Of a stretch of 64,000 bases of DNA, positions 26,382 to 35,343 are shown one piece after another. Each line of letters opens with the position of its first letter. Positions within the stretch are counted from its first letter, which is position 1. The notes under the pieces were generated by a model, which searched no databases, was not told the origin of the DNA, and saw only the letters and a program-made list of their open reading frames with translations. A program made the translations under genes and the position numbers. Source of the DNA: Bog-473 sp963701955 (GTDB lineage: Bacteria; Actinomycetota; Acidimicrobiia; Acidimicrobiales; RAAP-2); contig OY969694.1 of assembly GCA_963701955.1 (NCBI GenBank), positions 1,798,001 to 1,862,000 on the forward strand, given 5' to 3'.

Positions 26382-27058
26382 GTAGGAAGGTCCCGACCCG
26401 TTTGTTCACCGACCATGTACTCCGCGTACCAGTTGGGCCAATCTGGGTCAGCTTTGCCGATCCGCTTCTCGTGCTCGCCGTGGGCAGTCTCGGCGCGTCG
26501 CAACGCCCCGGCCAGGTCGCCGGCGGAGTTGAACGAGGTGATGGCGGGATCGAGCCGGCCTGGGAGGCGCTCGGTCACCTCTTGGAGCAACCAGCTATTG
26601 CCGTCGGGGTCTTCGAGGATCGCAAAGGAGCTGTAGCTCTGGTGATCCGGATCCGGCCCGCTGACCCGGCCACTCGCCCCCTCGGGATCGAGTTGCGCCC
26701 CCGGCGCTCCGGAGTGGAACACTTCACCGACCTTGGCGCCACGGCTCATGAGATCGTGACGACTGGCATCGATGTCGGACACGATCAGATAGAGGCCATG
26801 GACCGATCCGGGTGGGGCACCTGTGATTCTGGTGCCGAACTGCACCGAGCAGGGCGATCCGGGTGGTGTGAACTGCACGACCCGGAACCCGTTGTCGAAG
26901 GAGAAATCGGCGTCGAGCCGCCATCCCAGGCCGGCGTAGAACGTCTTGGAACGGTCGACATCAGCCACCGGGATGACGACGACCTCGAGCTTCAGGTCGA
27001 CTGGGCCAGTGCCGGTCGTCCCACCGGTTGCGCCATCCTGTCCGTCGACGGTGCTCAT
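26378..27058 (-). CDS. VOC protein with C-terminal extension
   Basis: This 226-residue protein has a VOC module (VVIPVADVDRSKTFYAGLGWRLDADF, and DPDGNSWLLQEV with the Glu ligand) and a C-terminal helical tail with EKRIGKADPDWPNWYAEYM, found in a known actinobacterial VOC subgroup. ATG 27058 has AAAGGAGG, an excellent ribosome-binding site. The stop overlaps the start of the flavoprotein gene by four bases, so the two are coupled. Confidence 0.85.
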   Translation of the reverse strand: MSTVDGQDGATGGTTGTGPVDLKLEVVVIPVADVDRSKTFYAGLGWRLDADFSFDNGFRVVQFTPPGSPCSVQFGTRITGAPPGSVHGLYLIVSDIDASRHDLMSRGAKVGEVFHSGAPGAQLDPEGASGRVSGPDPDHQSYSSFAILEDPDGNSWLLQEVTERLPGRLDPAITSFNSAGDLAGALRRAETAHGEHEKRIGKADPDWPNWYAEYMVGEQTGRDLPT

Positions 27059-27280
27059 CCGGCCTCCTTTTGTCGGCTCTGGTCGTATTGTCGCGCCAGA
27101 TCGACTGTCTTGCACCCGGGATTGCCCCTCGTTCTCGGCCTTCGGCATCACCTCAGCCCGCCAGCCTGCAAGAAGCAGTTGACGGGTTCGTGGCTGAACA
27201 CGTCCTCCCAGTCCGCGAAAGCCGAGGCTCCGCCTCGTCGGAGGCCCCAAGGGCAGAAAGGGCCATCCTCCCCGCGATGG

Positions 27281-27895
27281 TCAGCGCTTGATGCCGATGC
27301 TCTTCCCCTCGGTGAAGCGGATCGGCTCCTCGAGGGTGTCGACGAGGAACTGATCGCGATCTCCTCGCTCCCAGGCCTCCTTCAACCCAGGGGACCCCAG
27401 GTCGAAATCCGGGCGAATCTTCTCGAAGAGTGCACGCAGGTCCACGTGCAGCTCGTCCATCGTCGGGCGACCCCAGTACCAGTAGCCGTTGTAGACCTTG
27501 AAGATCTTCAGTCCGGGTTCGAGGACGAACGTGTGCGGAATCATCGGGTCGTGCGGCTCATCAGTGAACTCTTTGATGTCCAAGTCCTTCTGGATCACTC
27601 GATCGGGGTCCGATAAGAACGGCCACGTGGCGCCTATAGCGTCTCGGAACTCATTGATGTTCAGCTGATTATCGGTGGAGATGAGGACCAATCGTGTGTA
27701 TGCATTTCTGAATTCGGGGTAGGCATCGACCAATCGCCGAACAAACTGGTGCTCCTTCGGATCGAAGCCGCCGCGGGAGAGATGGAGCACCATCGGATTG
27801 CCCCCTTGAAGTTCCGACAGAGAACGCCGCGTGCCGGACTGGTCAGCAAGCTCGTAGTCGGGGAAGGTCCCGCCTTCTCGTATGTCGCTGCGCAT
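27281..27895 (-). CDS. Redoxin/AhpC-TSA-like protein lacking all cysteines
   Basis: This 204-residue thioredoxin-fold protein matches a redoxin subfamily, but at the peroxidatic-cysteine position it reads RGGFDPKEHQF with Asp45, where I recall relatives having CPKE. No Cys occurs anywhere in the protein. The remaining fold is intact (LVLISTDNQL, then TWPFLSDPDRVIQKDLDI and MIPHTFVLEPGLKIF). It cannot be a thiol peroxidase; a binding or scaffold role is possible. ATG 27895 is preceded by GGAGG. Confidence 0.85.
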   Translation of the reverse strand: MRSDIREGGTFPDYELADQSGTRRSLSELQGGNPMVLHLSRGGFDPKEHQFVRRLVDAYPEFRNAYTRLVLISTDNQLNINEFRDAIGATWPFLSDPDRVIQKDLDIKEFTDEPHDPMIPHTFVLEPGLKIFKVYNGYWYWGRPTMDELHVDLRALFEKIRPDFDLGSPGLKEAWERGDRDQFLVDTLEEPIRFTEGKSIGIKR

Positions 27896-28083
27896 GTGGC
27901 CTCCAAACTCGAACCAAGTCAGGGAGAAGGATCCCACGACTCGACAGGAGTTTCAGGTCTGACCCACACGGATCGCCGAATCCGACATGTCGCCCAACCT
28001 GATCATCGGTTGGATTGAGAAGCTGGCCACGACCGCCCGCAAGCCGGAGTGGGCTCCGGCGGAGCCGATGCATCGCGGCACTT

Positions 28084-29973
28084 CTAACTCGGTGGCGACT
28101 GTCGGAGTTCACTCTCAGAAATGGCCCAAGCTGCGTTGACGAGCCCGATGTGACTGAACGCCTGGGGGAAGTTTCCCAAAAGGTCCCCATTGACGGGATC
28201 GATCTCCTCAGCGAGCAGGCCGACGTCGTTGACGAACGCGGCAGCACGTTCGAAGACAGCCCTGGCCCGAGCCGGCTCGCCCGCCACCGCCAAGGCCTGG
28301 GCCAACCAAAAGGTGCACAAGAGGAACGTTCCCTCATCGCCTTCGAGGCCGTCGTGAGACCGGTAGCGGTAGACCAGTCCCCGCTCATCGGTAAGCCGTT
28401 CTTCGGTCGCGTTGATCGTAGCGAGCACTCGGGAATCGTTCGCTGGAAGGAACCCCACCAGGGGCATCATCAGGCTGGAGGCGTCGAGCTCGTCCGAACC
28501 GAAGGACTGGGTGAAGGCCCTGGCCCGGTCGCTCCAGCCTCTGGTCAGGATCGCCTCACGGATCTCGTCCTGGGTCTGTTTCCATGCCTCGACTCGGTCG
28601 GAGGCGTCGAGCTGGTCGGCGAGCGCCACCGCCCGGTCGAGTGCTACCCAGCACATCAGCTTGGAGTACAAGAAGTCGCCGGGCTCGCCTCGAATTTCCC
28701 ATATTCCTTGGTCCTTTTCCTGCCAGCGCCCGGCCGCGGTGTCGGCCAGTTGGACGAAGAACCGCCGCGTGGCCGGTGCCAGATCCGGAGGCGCGGCCCA
28801 CCTGTCCGGGACGGCCATTGGCCCAACCCGTCGGGAGACATCGTCGAACAGGTGGTCAGAGAGGCGGTAGACGGCACCGAGCAATTCGCCGTAAACGTCA
28901 AGCTGGCGCTGGCTCCAGGCACCGTTGCCGACCCGAACGGGGACAGAGTGTCGCCAGCCCTCCAAGTGCGGCAGCTCCCGCTCGGTCAGGTCCCGTTCGC
29001 CGCCGATGCCAAACATGATCTGGAGGTCCCCGCCCTGGTCGAGCGAGCCGGCCGCGGAGGAGGTCACGTAGTCGAAGAACTCGTTTGCTTCGTCAGGGCA
29101 GGCCGCGACCCACAGGGCTTGGATCGTAAAGGAAGCGTCCCGGACCCAGGTGTAGCGGTAGTCCCAGTTTCGGGTGCCGCCCACCACCTCCGGTAGCGAC
29201 GTCGTTGCCGCCGCGCAGATCGCACCAGTGGGCGCGAAGGACAGTGCCTGGAGGACCCGCCCACTGTGGTGCACGAGATCTCGCCACGGACCCACGTAGG
29301 CCTGGTGAAGCTCCGACCAAGACTCCCACGCCAACACCGTGTCTTCGAGCCGTGCACCTATCTCGGATTGGCTCCAGACGTTGGCCGAGCCCGGCTCGGA
29401 CCGCTTCTTGTGATGCAGAGCGAAGCCCGCGCTCTCGCCGCGGCGGAGCTGATGGTGGCCCGAGACCGCCGACTGGTCGACGGTCAGGACCATAGGAGAA
29501 GAGAGGACCATGACGTCGGCGCCCCCAGTCGCGGTCGCTCCCCCCTCGACAGCATCGAGTAGGGGATGGATCAGCCCGTACTCGGGCCGCGGGACGTACT
29601 CCAGTGACAACTCGACTTCCCCTTCAAGGCACGTTGCACGCCGCAGCAGAAGATGTGGCGCGCCATTGCCGAGCTCATGGCCCCGATTGCCGTCGCCCAT
29701 GGCGAGGGCATCGGTGATGGCGACAGCACCCGTCGGCGTGCGGTAGGTGGTCTCCAACACCATTGTGCGGTCCAGGTAGCGGCGAGTCACTTGTGTGGCG
29801 CCCGGGGCCCGGATCGACCAGTGGCCAGCATTCTCGCCGAGGAGGCGGGCGAAGATCGACGGGCTGTCGAAGCGGGGGAAACACAGCCAGTCGATCGACC
29901 CGTTGCGGCTCACTAAGGCTGCACTGTGCCGATCCGAAAGGAGCGCATAGTCGGCGATGGGGGTCGTGCTCAC
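28084..29973 (-). CDS. GH15 glycoside hydrolase (trehalase/glucoamylase family)
   Basis: This 629-residue protein is a full-length GH15 enzyme. It starts PIADYALLSDRHSAALVSRNGSIDWLCFPRFDSPSIFARLLG, the usual N-terminal beta-sandwich, and continues with the alpha/alpha toroid (NWDYRYTWVRDASFT). Catalytic Glu residues are in QGIWEIRGE (about 425) and AEEIDP (about 587). Actinobacterial relatives include trehalase, and others act on glucans. GTG 29973 follows AAGGAG. Trehalose hydrolysis is most likely, but starch-type activity is possible. Confidence 0.9.
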   Translation of the reverse strand: MSTTPIADYALLSDRHSAALVSRNGSIDWLCFPRFDSPSIFARLLGENAGHWSIRAPGATQVTRRYLDRTMVLETTYRTPTGAVAITDALAMGDGNRGHELGNGAPHLLLRRATCLEGEVELSLEYVPRPEYGLIHPLLDAVEGGATATGGADVMVLSSPMVLTVDQSAVSGHHQLRRGESAGFALHHKKRSEPGSANVWSQSEIGARLEDTVLAWESWSELHQAYVGPWRDLVHHSGRVLQALSFAPTGAICAAATTSLPEVVGGTRNWDYRYTWVRDASFTIQALWVAACPDEANEFFDYVTSSAAGSLDQGGDLQIMFGIGGERDLTERELPHLEGWRHSVPVRVGNGAWSQRQLDVYGELLGAVYRLSDHLFDDVSRRVGPMAVPDRWAAPPDLAPATRRFFVQLADTAAGRWQEKDQGIWEIRGEPGDFLYSKLMCWVALDRAVALADQLDASDRVEAWKQTQDEIREAILTRGWSDRARAFTQSFGSDELDASSLMMPLVGFLPANDSRVLATINATEERLTDERGLVYRYRSHDGLEGDEGTFLLCTFWLAQALAVAGEPARARAVFERAAAFVNDVGLLAEEIDPVNGDLLGNFPQAFSHIGLVNAAWAISESELRQSPPS

Positions 29974-30189
29974 ATGAGCTCCTTCGCCCGTACATCCGCG
30001 GGATGGGCGCTGGCGGCTCCGATGAAGCGTCGGTGTCGCTGCAAACCCAATTCATCGCTGCCCATGAAGTCGTTCTGCCATTTGACGCCGAGCTCGGTGC
30101 CACCGCATCTGGAAATCCCAGTAGTCAGCAAGATCTCTTGCTGCGAGACACCTGTCCCCACGCGGACCTCCGGCAAGAGTCAGTCGGGA

Positions 30190-31377
30190 CTAGCGACCGC
30201 TGCTCCCAGGGCTGGCTTTCCCACCGACGCTGTAGGAGAGGGCGCCCGTACCTGCAAGCTCACCACCATGCACGATGAGATATTCGTCCCGAATCGGCGC
30301 GCCAGCGAAGTAGGCCTCCAGAATTTCTCGAGTTCCAGCCGCATAGCGGGCCTGCGCCGACAACGACGTGCCTGAAGTGTGGGGCGTCATTGCGTTATAC
30401 GGCATGCTTCGCCACGGGTGATCTGCAGGCGGTGGCTGCGGATACCACACATCGCCGGCGTAGCCGGCGAGCTGGCCGGATTCCAGGGCACGCACCACAG
30501 CATCCCGGTCCATGATCGCGCCACGGGCCGTGTTCACGATGTACGAACCCCTCTTCATCTGGCCCAAGAGCTCGTCGTTGAAGAGCTGGTAGGTCTCTGG
30601 GACCAACGGACTGTGAATCGACAAGACGTCGACGCTGGTGGCCAGAGATCTGGCGTCAGAATGAAACGTGAGGCCCAGTTCCTTCTCAGTCTCCGCCGGC
30701 AATCGGCGCTTGTCGCTGTAGTGCAGATGAACGTCGAACGGCGCCAAGCGACGGAGCACTGCCAACCCGATCCGACCTGCCGCGAGAATCCCGACGTTCA
30801 TTCCCTCGAGGTCGTAAGAGTGTTGCACGCAGTCAGCGATGTTCCAGCCGCCATTGGCCGCCCACTCATGGGAAGGGACGAAGTTGCGGACCAGGGACAG
30901 AATCTGCATGACAGCGTGTTCCGACACGCTGATGCTGTTGCACCAGGTCACTTCGGCGACCGTGATGCTGTTCTCGATGGCGGAGTTGAGGTCGACATGG
31001 TCGGAGCCGATTCCTGCGGTAACGGCTAGTTTCAGATTTGGCGCCTTGGCGATCCGCTCCTTGGTCAGGTAGGCGGGCCAGAAGGGTTGTGATATCACGA
31101 CCTCGGCATCGACCAACTCCTTCTCGAATGTGGAGTCCTCCCCCTCCTTGTCCGAGGTGACTACAAGCGTGTGCCCAGCTCCTTCGAGGTACTTGCGAAG
31201 TCCGAGGGCTCCAGACACGCAGCCGAGCAGCTGACCGGGCGTGAAGTCGATGGCAGAAGGGCTCGGGACTGACGTGCCATCGGGGTAGTGATCCAACACC
31301 GGAATGTCATCTCGCGCATACTCGGTCGGATAGCCATCGACGGGGTCGGGGTACAGCACGCACAGGATCTTGGCCAC
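30190..31377 (-). CDS. fdh: NAD-dependent formate dehydrogenase
   Basis: This 395-residue enzyme closely follows the Pseudomonas sp. 101 FDH: AKILCVLYPDPVDGYP, ARDDIPVLDHYPDG, FTPGQLLGCVSG, TAGIGSDHVDL, AGRIGLAVLRRLAPFDVHLHYSDKRRLP (Asp for NAD specificity), IVNTARG (Arg) and MTPHTSG (catalytic His). It oxidises formate to CO2 with NAD. The C-terminal IRDEYLIVHGGELAGTGA is also conserved. GTG 31377 has GAGGAG at good spacing; a longer frame lacks support. It probably supplies NADH from formate released in C1 or ring metabolism. Confidence 0.95.
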   Translation of the reverse strand: MAKILCVLYPDPVDGYPTEYARDDIPVLDHYPDGTSVPSPSAIDFTPGQLLGCVSGALGLRKYLEGAGHTLVVTSDKEGEDSTFEKELVDAEVVISQPFWPAYLTKERIAKAPNLKLAVTAGIGSDHVDLNSAIENSITVAEVTWCNSISVSEHAVMQILSLVRNFVPSHEWAANGGWNIADCVQHSYDLEGMNVGILAAGRIGLAVLRRLAPFDVHLHYSDKRRLPAETEKELGLTFHSDARSLATSVDVLSIHSPLVPETYQLFNDELLGQMKRGSYIVNTARGAIMDRDAVVRALESGQLAGYAGDVWYPQPPPADHPWRSMPYNAMTPHTSGTSLSAQARYAAGTREILEAYFAGAPIRDEYLIVHGGELAGTGALSYSVGGKASPGSSGR

Positions 31378-31463
31378 TCCTGATCTCCTCTTCTTAGTTG
31401 TTTCTCTGGATGGACTACGAGACTTGGCTACAACCGGCAAATCTCAGGCAGGCTCGGGCTGAC

Positions 31464-32224
31464 TCACCAGACCTTCATGCCCCCGTCAACGACGACATCA
31501 ATGCCGGTCACATACGAGCTCTGATCAGATGCGAGGAATAGTGCCACGTCCGCTATTTCAGCCGCTCGACCGAGACGGCCCAGCAACGTCTTCCCGAGCA
31601 TGTAGCCAGCCCACTCTGGATCCTTCAACTGCTCCTTAGTCTGATTGGTTTCAATGAGTCCCGGCGAGATCGAGTTGGCACGGATCCCATATTCTCTGCC
31701 CTCCATTGCGAGTTGCCTCGTCATTCCGATGATGCCTGCCTTCGACGTTGTGTGGGCAAGCGACGGCAGCAGCTTGAAGCTGAGAGTTGCGTTGAGCGAC
31801 GCAGTGTTGACGAGGACACCTCGACTGGCCTTCAGGTGGGGCCACGCCGCGCGCGTGAGATTGAAGACCAAGTCGACTTCATGTCGCCGGTCGCTGTCCC
31901 ACTCCTCGTCGATAATGTCTTCGATCCAGTTGAATGTAGCGAAGGCTGCGTTGTTGAACAACACGTCTATCTGATCAAAGGTTCGCAGGGCCAGGTCGAT
32001 GAGCGCCTGGCATTCGGCGGATCCGTGAGATCGCTGGGGTGCAGCGATACCATCGTTTCTCCTTCGCATTTCACCATTTCGACAGTGTTCGCTGCCGCGT
32101 CCGCGTCAATATCGCAGCCCACAACTGCAGCACCCTCCTTGGCGAACAGAAGAGCCGCCTCGCGACCCACACCGCCGCCCGTGCCGGTGATGACGGCAAC
32201 CTTGCCCAGGAGTCTTAGTGACAT
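31464..32224 (-). CDS. SDR family oxidoreductase, frameshifted
   Basis: This is one SDR in two frames. ATG 32224 (after GGAGGAGG) begins LRLLGKVAVITGTGGGVGREAALLFAKEG, and the second frame resumes with AECQALIDLALRTFDQIDVLFNNAAFATF after a one-base deletion at about 32015-32022. The active-site region is SLNATLSFKLL and AHTTSKAG, so His stands where Tyr is usual, which I recall in this subfamily (RANSISPGLIETNQT follows). It lies just upstream of FDH on the same strand. Confidence 0.78.
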
Positions 32225-32516
32225 CGGCTCGACCTCCTCCCCCTCGTTGCCATGGAGTCCTGTCTCGGTTATCGCTAGCTCGTGGACGCTCGCCGAATGG
32301 CGGCTACAGCCAGATCGATGTCGGGACCCTGGCCGCGTTCGCGGATACTTCGCTACGTCCCGCTCCATAGTTCAACGCGAAGAGCCCTTCTTCAGCCACT
32401 CCATGTCACAGATGGCCTGCGAGGTCCTGCCGAGGTCTTCGGTTCGTCAATCCAGATTGCGCACAGCGTCTACCCGACATACTGTTGTCAACTGGGGTTG
32501 GAATGGAGGGGTAGCT

Positions 32517-33626
32517 ATGCCCGACGATGACGTGGCAGTGCTCCGTGCGCTGCGCCTCGGCTGGTACGTCGCGGAAGTGAGAGGCCGCAATCGACCAGAC
32601 GCGCCGCAACCGGAGACCGCGACCCGCCCCCAACGCATGGATCACGCCCTCCCGCTCCGTAGCGAGCGGGGTGCCGAGGAGCTGCGCATCGAATCCCAAG
32701 CCGTCCTCTCGCAGCTCTCCAAGGACTGCAAGGTCAACAGCGACAAGGTCCATGCCGACTACGGCACCGAAATCGGTGACCTCGCCCACAACCTCGACAC
32801 GGCGCGCAAGAATCCCGCGGCGAATCCAACGGCGGAGGACCTGTGGAAGACCTTCACCGACACCCTCTTCCACTACGACGCCCACGTCCAGGACACGCTC
32901 TCGTCAACGTCCGATAAGCAAGCGACTGCATACCTGCTAGGCCGGGGACTGGCCGAGACCTACTGGGCGCTCGATTCTGCTGCCGGCGACGGGACGGTCA
33001 AGAGTTGGAACTTCTTGCTTGGAGATGAGCGCATCTCGGAGCTCTCGCGCGGCGTCGGTCGACTGTCGGCCTACTTCAGTTCATACACGGCGGCAGCGAT
33101 AAGTGGTTCGCTCGCGGCATGGAAGAAGGTTGCCGCCGATGGGACTTGGCGCTCCCAGTCCGGATCTCGTGAGCGGCTCTATTTGCAGATCCGACGCTGG
33201 TACGAACTCGTCGTGCTCGGACAGGACCCTTCAACCTTGATCAAGCCTTATGCCATATTGAAGAGCTGGAGGACGGCACTTCAGGCCCTCCGAACCTTCG
33301 CCGTGCAGTTGATCACCCTTGGGGTGAGCCTCGCCTTGCTGATTGGCCTGACCTTCCTGGCCACTTACGGCAAGACCAGTGCGACGGCGAACGCGTTCAT
33401 TGGCATCCTGAGCGCGCTCGGGATTACAACGGCAGCAGTCCAGGCCAACTTGAAGAATTCGGCTCAGGCGGCGATGTCGAGACTGCGCCAGGACGCGTAC
33501 ACGGACCTGGTCGCAGGTGACATCACCGTGCTACCGAGCATCCCCGGGAAGAGCCCCGAAGCCATGCGCAAGGAGACGATCCGAGCCAGCCAGGCGAGAT
33601 CCATTACGACAGAGGCGGCGGCGTAG
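32517..33626 (+). CDS. Hypothetical membrane protein with two C-terminal TM segments
   Basis: This 369-residue protein was not recognised. Residues 1-255 are soluble and helical (KVHADYGTEIGDLAHNLDTAR, then YLLGRGLAETYWALDS). Two hydrophobic segments follow at about 262-284 (LITLGVSLALLIGLTFLATYG) and 292-312 (AFIGILSALGITTAAVQAN), then a soluble C-terminal tail. The layout, a soluble domain anchored by a C-terminal hairpin, is seen in several bacterial defence or stress proteins but no homology is claimed. ATG 32517 follows GGAGGGG. The neighbours are SDR/FDH (divergent) and PrpD (convergent). Confidence 0.6.
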   Translation: MPDDDVAVLRALRLGWYVAEVRGRNRPDAPQPETATRPQRMDHALPLRSERGAEELRIESQAVLSQLSKDCKVNSDKVHADYGTEIGDLAHNLDTARKNPAANPTAEDLWKTFTDTLFHYDAHVQDTLSSTSDKQATAYLLGRGLAETYWALDSAAGDGTVKSWNFLLGDERISELSRGVGRLSAYFSSYTAAAISGSLAAWKKVAADGTWRSQSGSRERLYLQIRRWYELVVLGQDPSTLIKPYAILKSWRTALQALRTFAVQLITLGVSLALLIGLTFLATYGKTSATANAFIGILSALGITTAAVQANLKNSAQAAMSRLRQDAYTDLVAGDITVLPSIPGKSPEAMRKETIRASQARSITTEAAA

Positions 33627-33694
33627 CTCATTTCGAAGCATCTAGCAGCGCACGTTGGCCAACCGGCCTCGGGTCGGAGCATTGGGCGGCCCGG

Positions 33695-35098
33695 TCACTG
33701 CGCAACGGTGGAAGCGACCGGATCTCCCGCCAGGGTGGCCGCCAGCTCTCGCAGGTCTTCGACCTCGTCGAGGCCTGAACACAGCTCGACAATCCGTTCC
33801 GCACGCTCTGGGGGAACGATCGCACCGGAGCATTCGCGAAACTTTGCAACGACCTCAGCCCGAGAAGCAGGGTCTCCCGGGCTGCCGTGAGCACTGCTGA
33901 CGACCTCCTCGTAGTCCTCACCATTCTTCAGCCACAGGATCACCCGACTTTGGAGCGTGCCCGCCGTGAACTCGCCTTCAATCGGGATCACCTGAATCCG
34001 CTTCATTAGCTCTTCAGCTTCAGTTCGCTTCACAGCGTCGTCGCCGTATTGAGTCACCCCAGCACGACCCTCGAGAGCGATTGCAGCAACGTCGTACTCA
34101 ATGCTGTACTTCGCTTCGAGACCCGAGCGAGGAGTGTGAAACGGAAGCATCTCCATGAGAAAGCCGGGCATCTCTACAACAATCGCGTCGATCTCATTCG
34201 GTGTAAACGGTCTCCGTGCGCGGATCCTCTGCATGGCATCTTGGGCCCAGTGCCCGGCAGCGCAGGAGGCATGAAGCTTGATCGTCGAACTCTTGGCGGC
34301 TAGGTCCCACGTTCCGAGTCCGTCCAGAACCTTGGATGGATCACCTACCTCTAGTCCCATCATGCGCATGACACCATCGGAACCGTCGAGGATTTCCAAG
34401 TTTGCGGTGAATCCACGAGCGATGAGCTCCGCCGCCATCACTCCATGCAAAGCGGCATTGCCTGCCGTAAAGGACTTAGTGTCGGTCCCTCGGTTCTTCA
34501 TGACTCCGCCCATCGCAGAAGCGGCGTTGCCGAGAGCCATCCGGGTCTCGTCTACACCCAACCCCATGATCTTGGATGCAACCGCGGCGACCCCCAGTGC
34601 AGGCTGAAACCCCTGATTGAACCAACCACGCCAAAGCAAGGTGTTGCGCGGCCCATCGAGGCAGGGCTTCGTTGTTTGGCAGATGACCTCCCAGCCCACG
34701 AGCCACGCCAAGAGTACGTCTCGTCCGGTCGATCCAACCTTTTCCCCGACTGCCAGGGCGCCTGCGGTCAACGGGTTCGCCGGATGGCCGCCTTGCGTGG
34801 CCACATCATCGAATTCCAAAGCGTGCCCAGCAGTCGCGTTCGCCAATGCAGCCAATGATGCAGTAGTCCGGAATCCTCCTCCTACCACGGTGCTTTCCGG
34901 ATGCGCTCCTTGAGCTCTCACCCACTCCGAGATGAGTCGACCCGTCGGAACCGTCAAAGCTGCAAAGGACACACCCAACGAGTCAAGGATGCGCTCCTTT
35001 GCCCACGCGACCCCTATTGCGGGAAGGTCCTCGAAGCGGGCTTCGACGACCCACTCCGCCAGTGTCTTAGTGACTGAGTCCACTGCTTGTTCATCCAT
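33695..35098 (-). CDS. MmgE/PrpD family protein (2-methylcitrate dehydratase-like)
   Basis: This 467-residue protein is a full-length MmgE/PrpD member: DSLGVSFAALTVPTG, then ATAGHALEFDD and TQGGHPANPLTAGALAVGE, ALGNAASAMGGVMKNRGTDTKSFTAGNAALHG, and a late KYSIEYDVAAIALEGRAG. The family includes 2-methylcitrate dehydratase (PrpD), cis-aconitate decarboxylase and dehydratases of other citrate analogues. It is divergent from a citrate-synthase-like gene (35344), a pairing that suggests a methylcitrate-like step. ATG 35098 is the start. Confidence 0.88.
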   Translation of the reverse strand: MDEQAVDSVTKTLAEWVVEARFEDLPAIGVAWAKERILDSLGVSFAALTVPTGRLISEWVRAQGAHPESTVVGGGFRTTASLAALANATAGHALEFDDVATQGGHPANPLTAGALAVGEKVGSTGRDVLLAWLVGWEVICQTTKPCLDGPRNTLLWRGWFNQGFQPALGVAAVASKIMGLGVDETRMALGNAASAMGGVMKNRGTDTKSFTAGNAALHGVMAAELIARGFTANLEILDGSDGVMRMMGLEVGDPSKVLDGLGTWDLAAKSSTIKLHASCAAGHWAQDAMQRIRARRPFTPNEIDAIVVEMPGFLMEMLPFHTPRSGLEAKYSIEYDVAAIALEGRAGVTQYGDDAVKRTEAEELMKRIQVIPIEGEFTAGTLQSRVILWLKNGEDYEEVVSSAHGSPGDPASRAEVVAKFRECSGAIVPPERAERIVELCSGLDEVEDLRELAATLAGDPVASTVAQ

Positions 35099-35343
35099 GC
35101 TCTGCGAGCTCCCCCTTCAACTTCAGCGAACACTCATGTATCCGGACCCAGTTGAGGGCGCATCGCACAAGTGCCGCGCTCTCGAATTCGATGAATTGGG
35201 ACTGGCCCACCGCGACTTGATCATGAACACGCGTCCAAGCAACGCTCCCTCGCCGGCGTCTGGCTCCGCACGATCCGGACTTCGTCGCACGTTCAGCATC
35301 CATGCAGACGGGAGGTAGAATCAACCTCGATTATCGTCCATAT

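Noticed and set aside
29970..30176. 68-codon minus-strand ORF between GH15 and FDH
   Set aside because: Some protein-like character but no family, no good start signal, and overlap with the GH15 start.
31713..32516. Upstream extension of the 369-residue membrane protein
   Set aside because: It runs antisense through the SDR gene and has no coding character; ATG 32517 with GGAGGGG is better.
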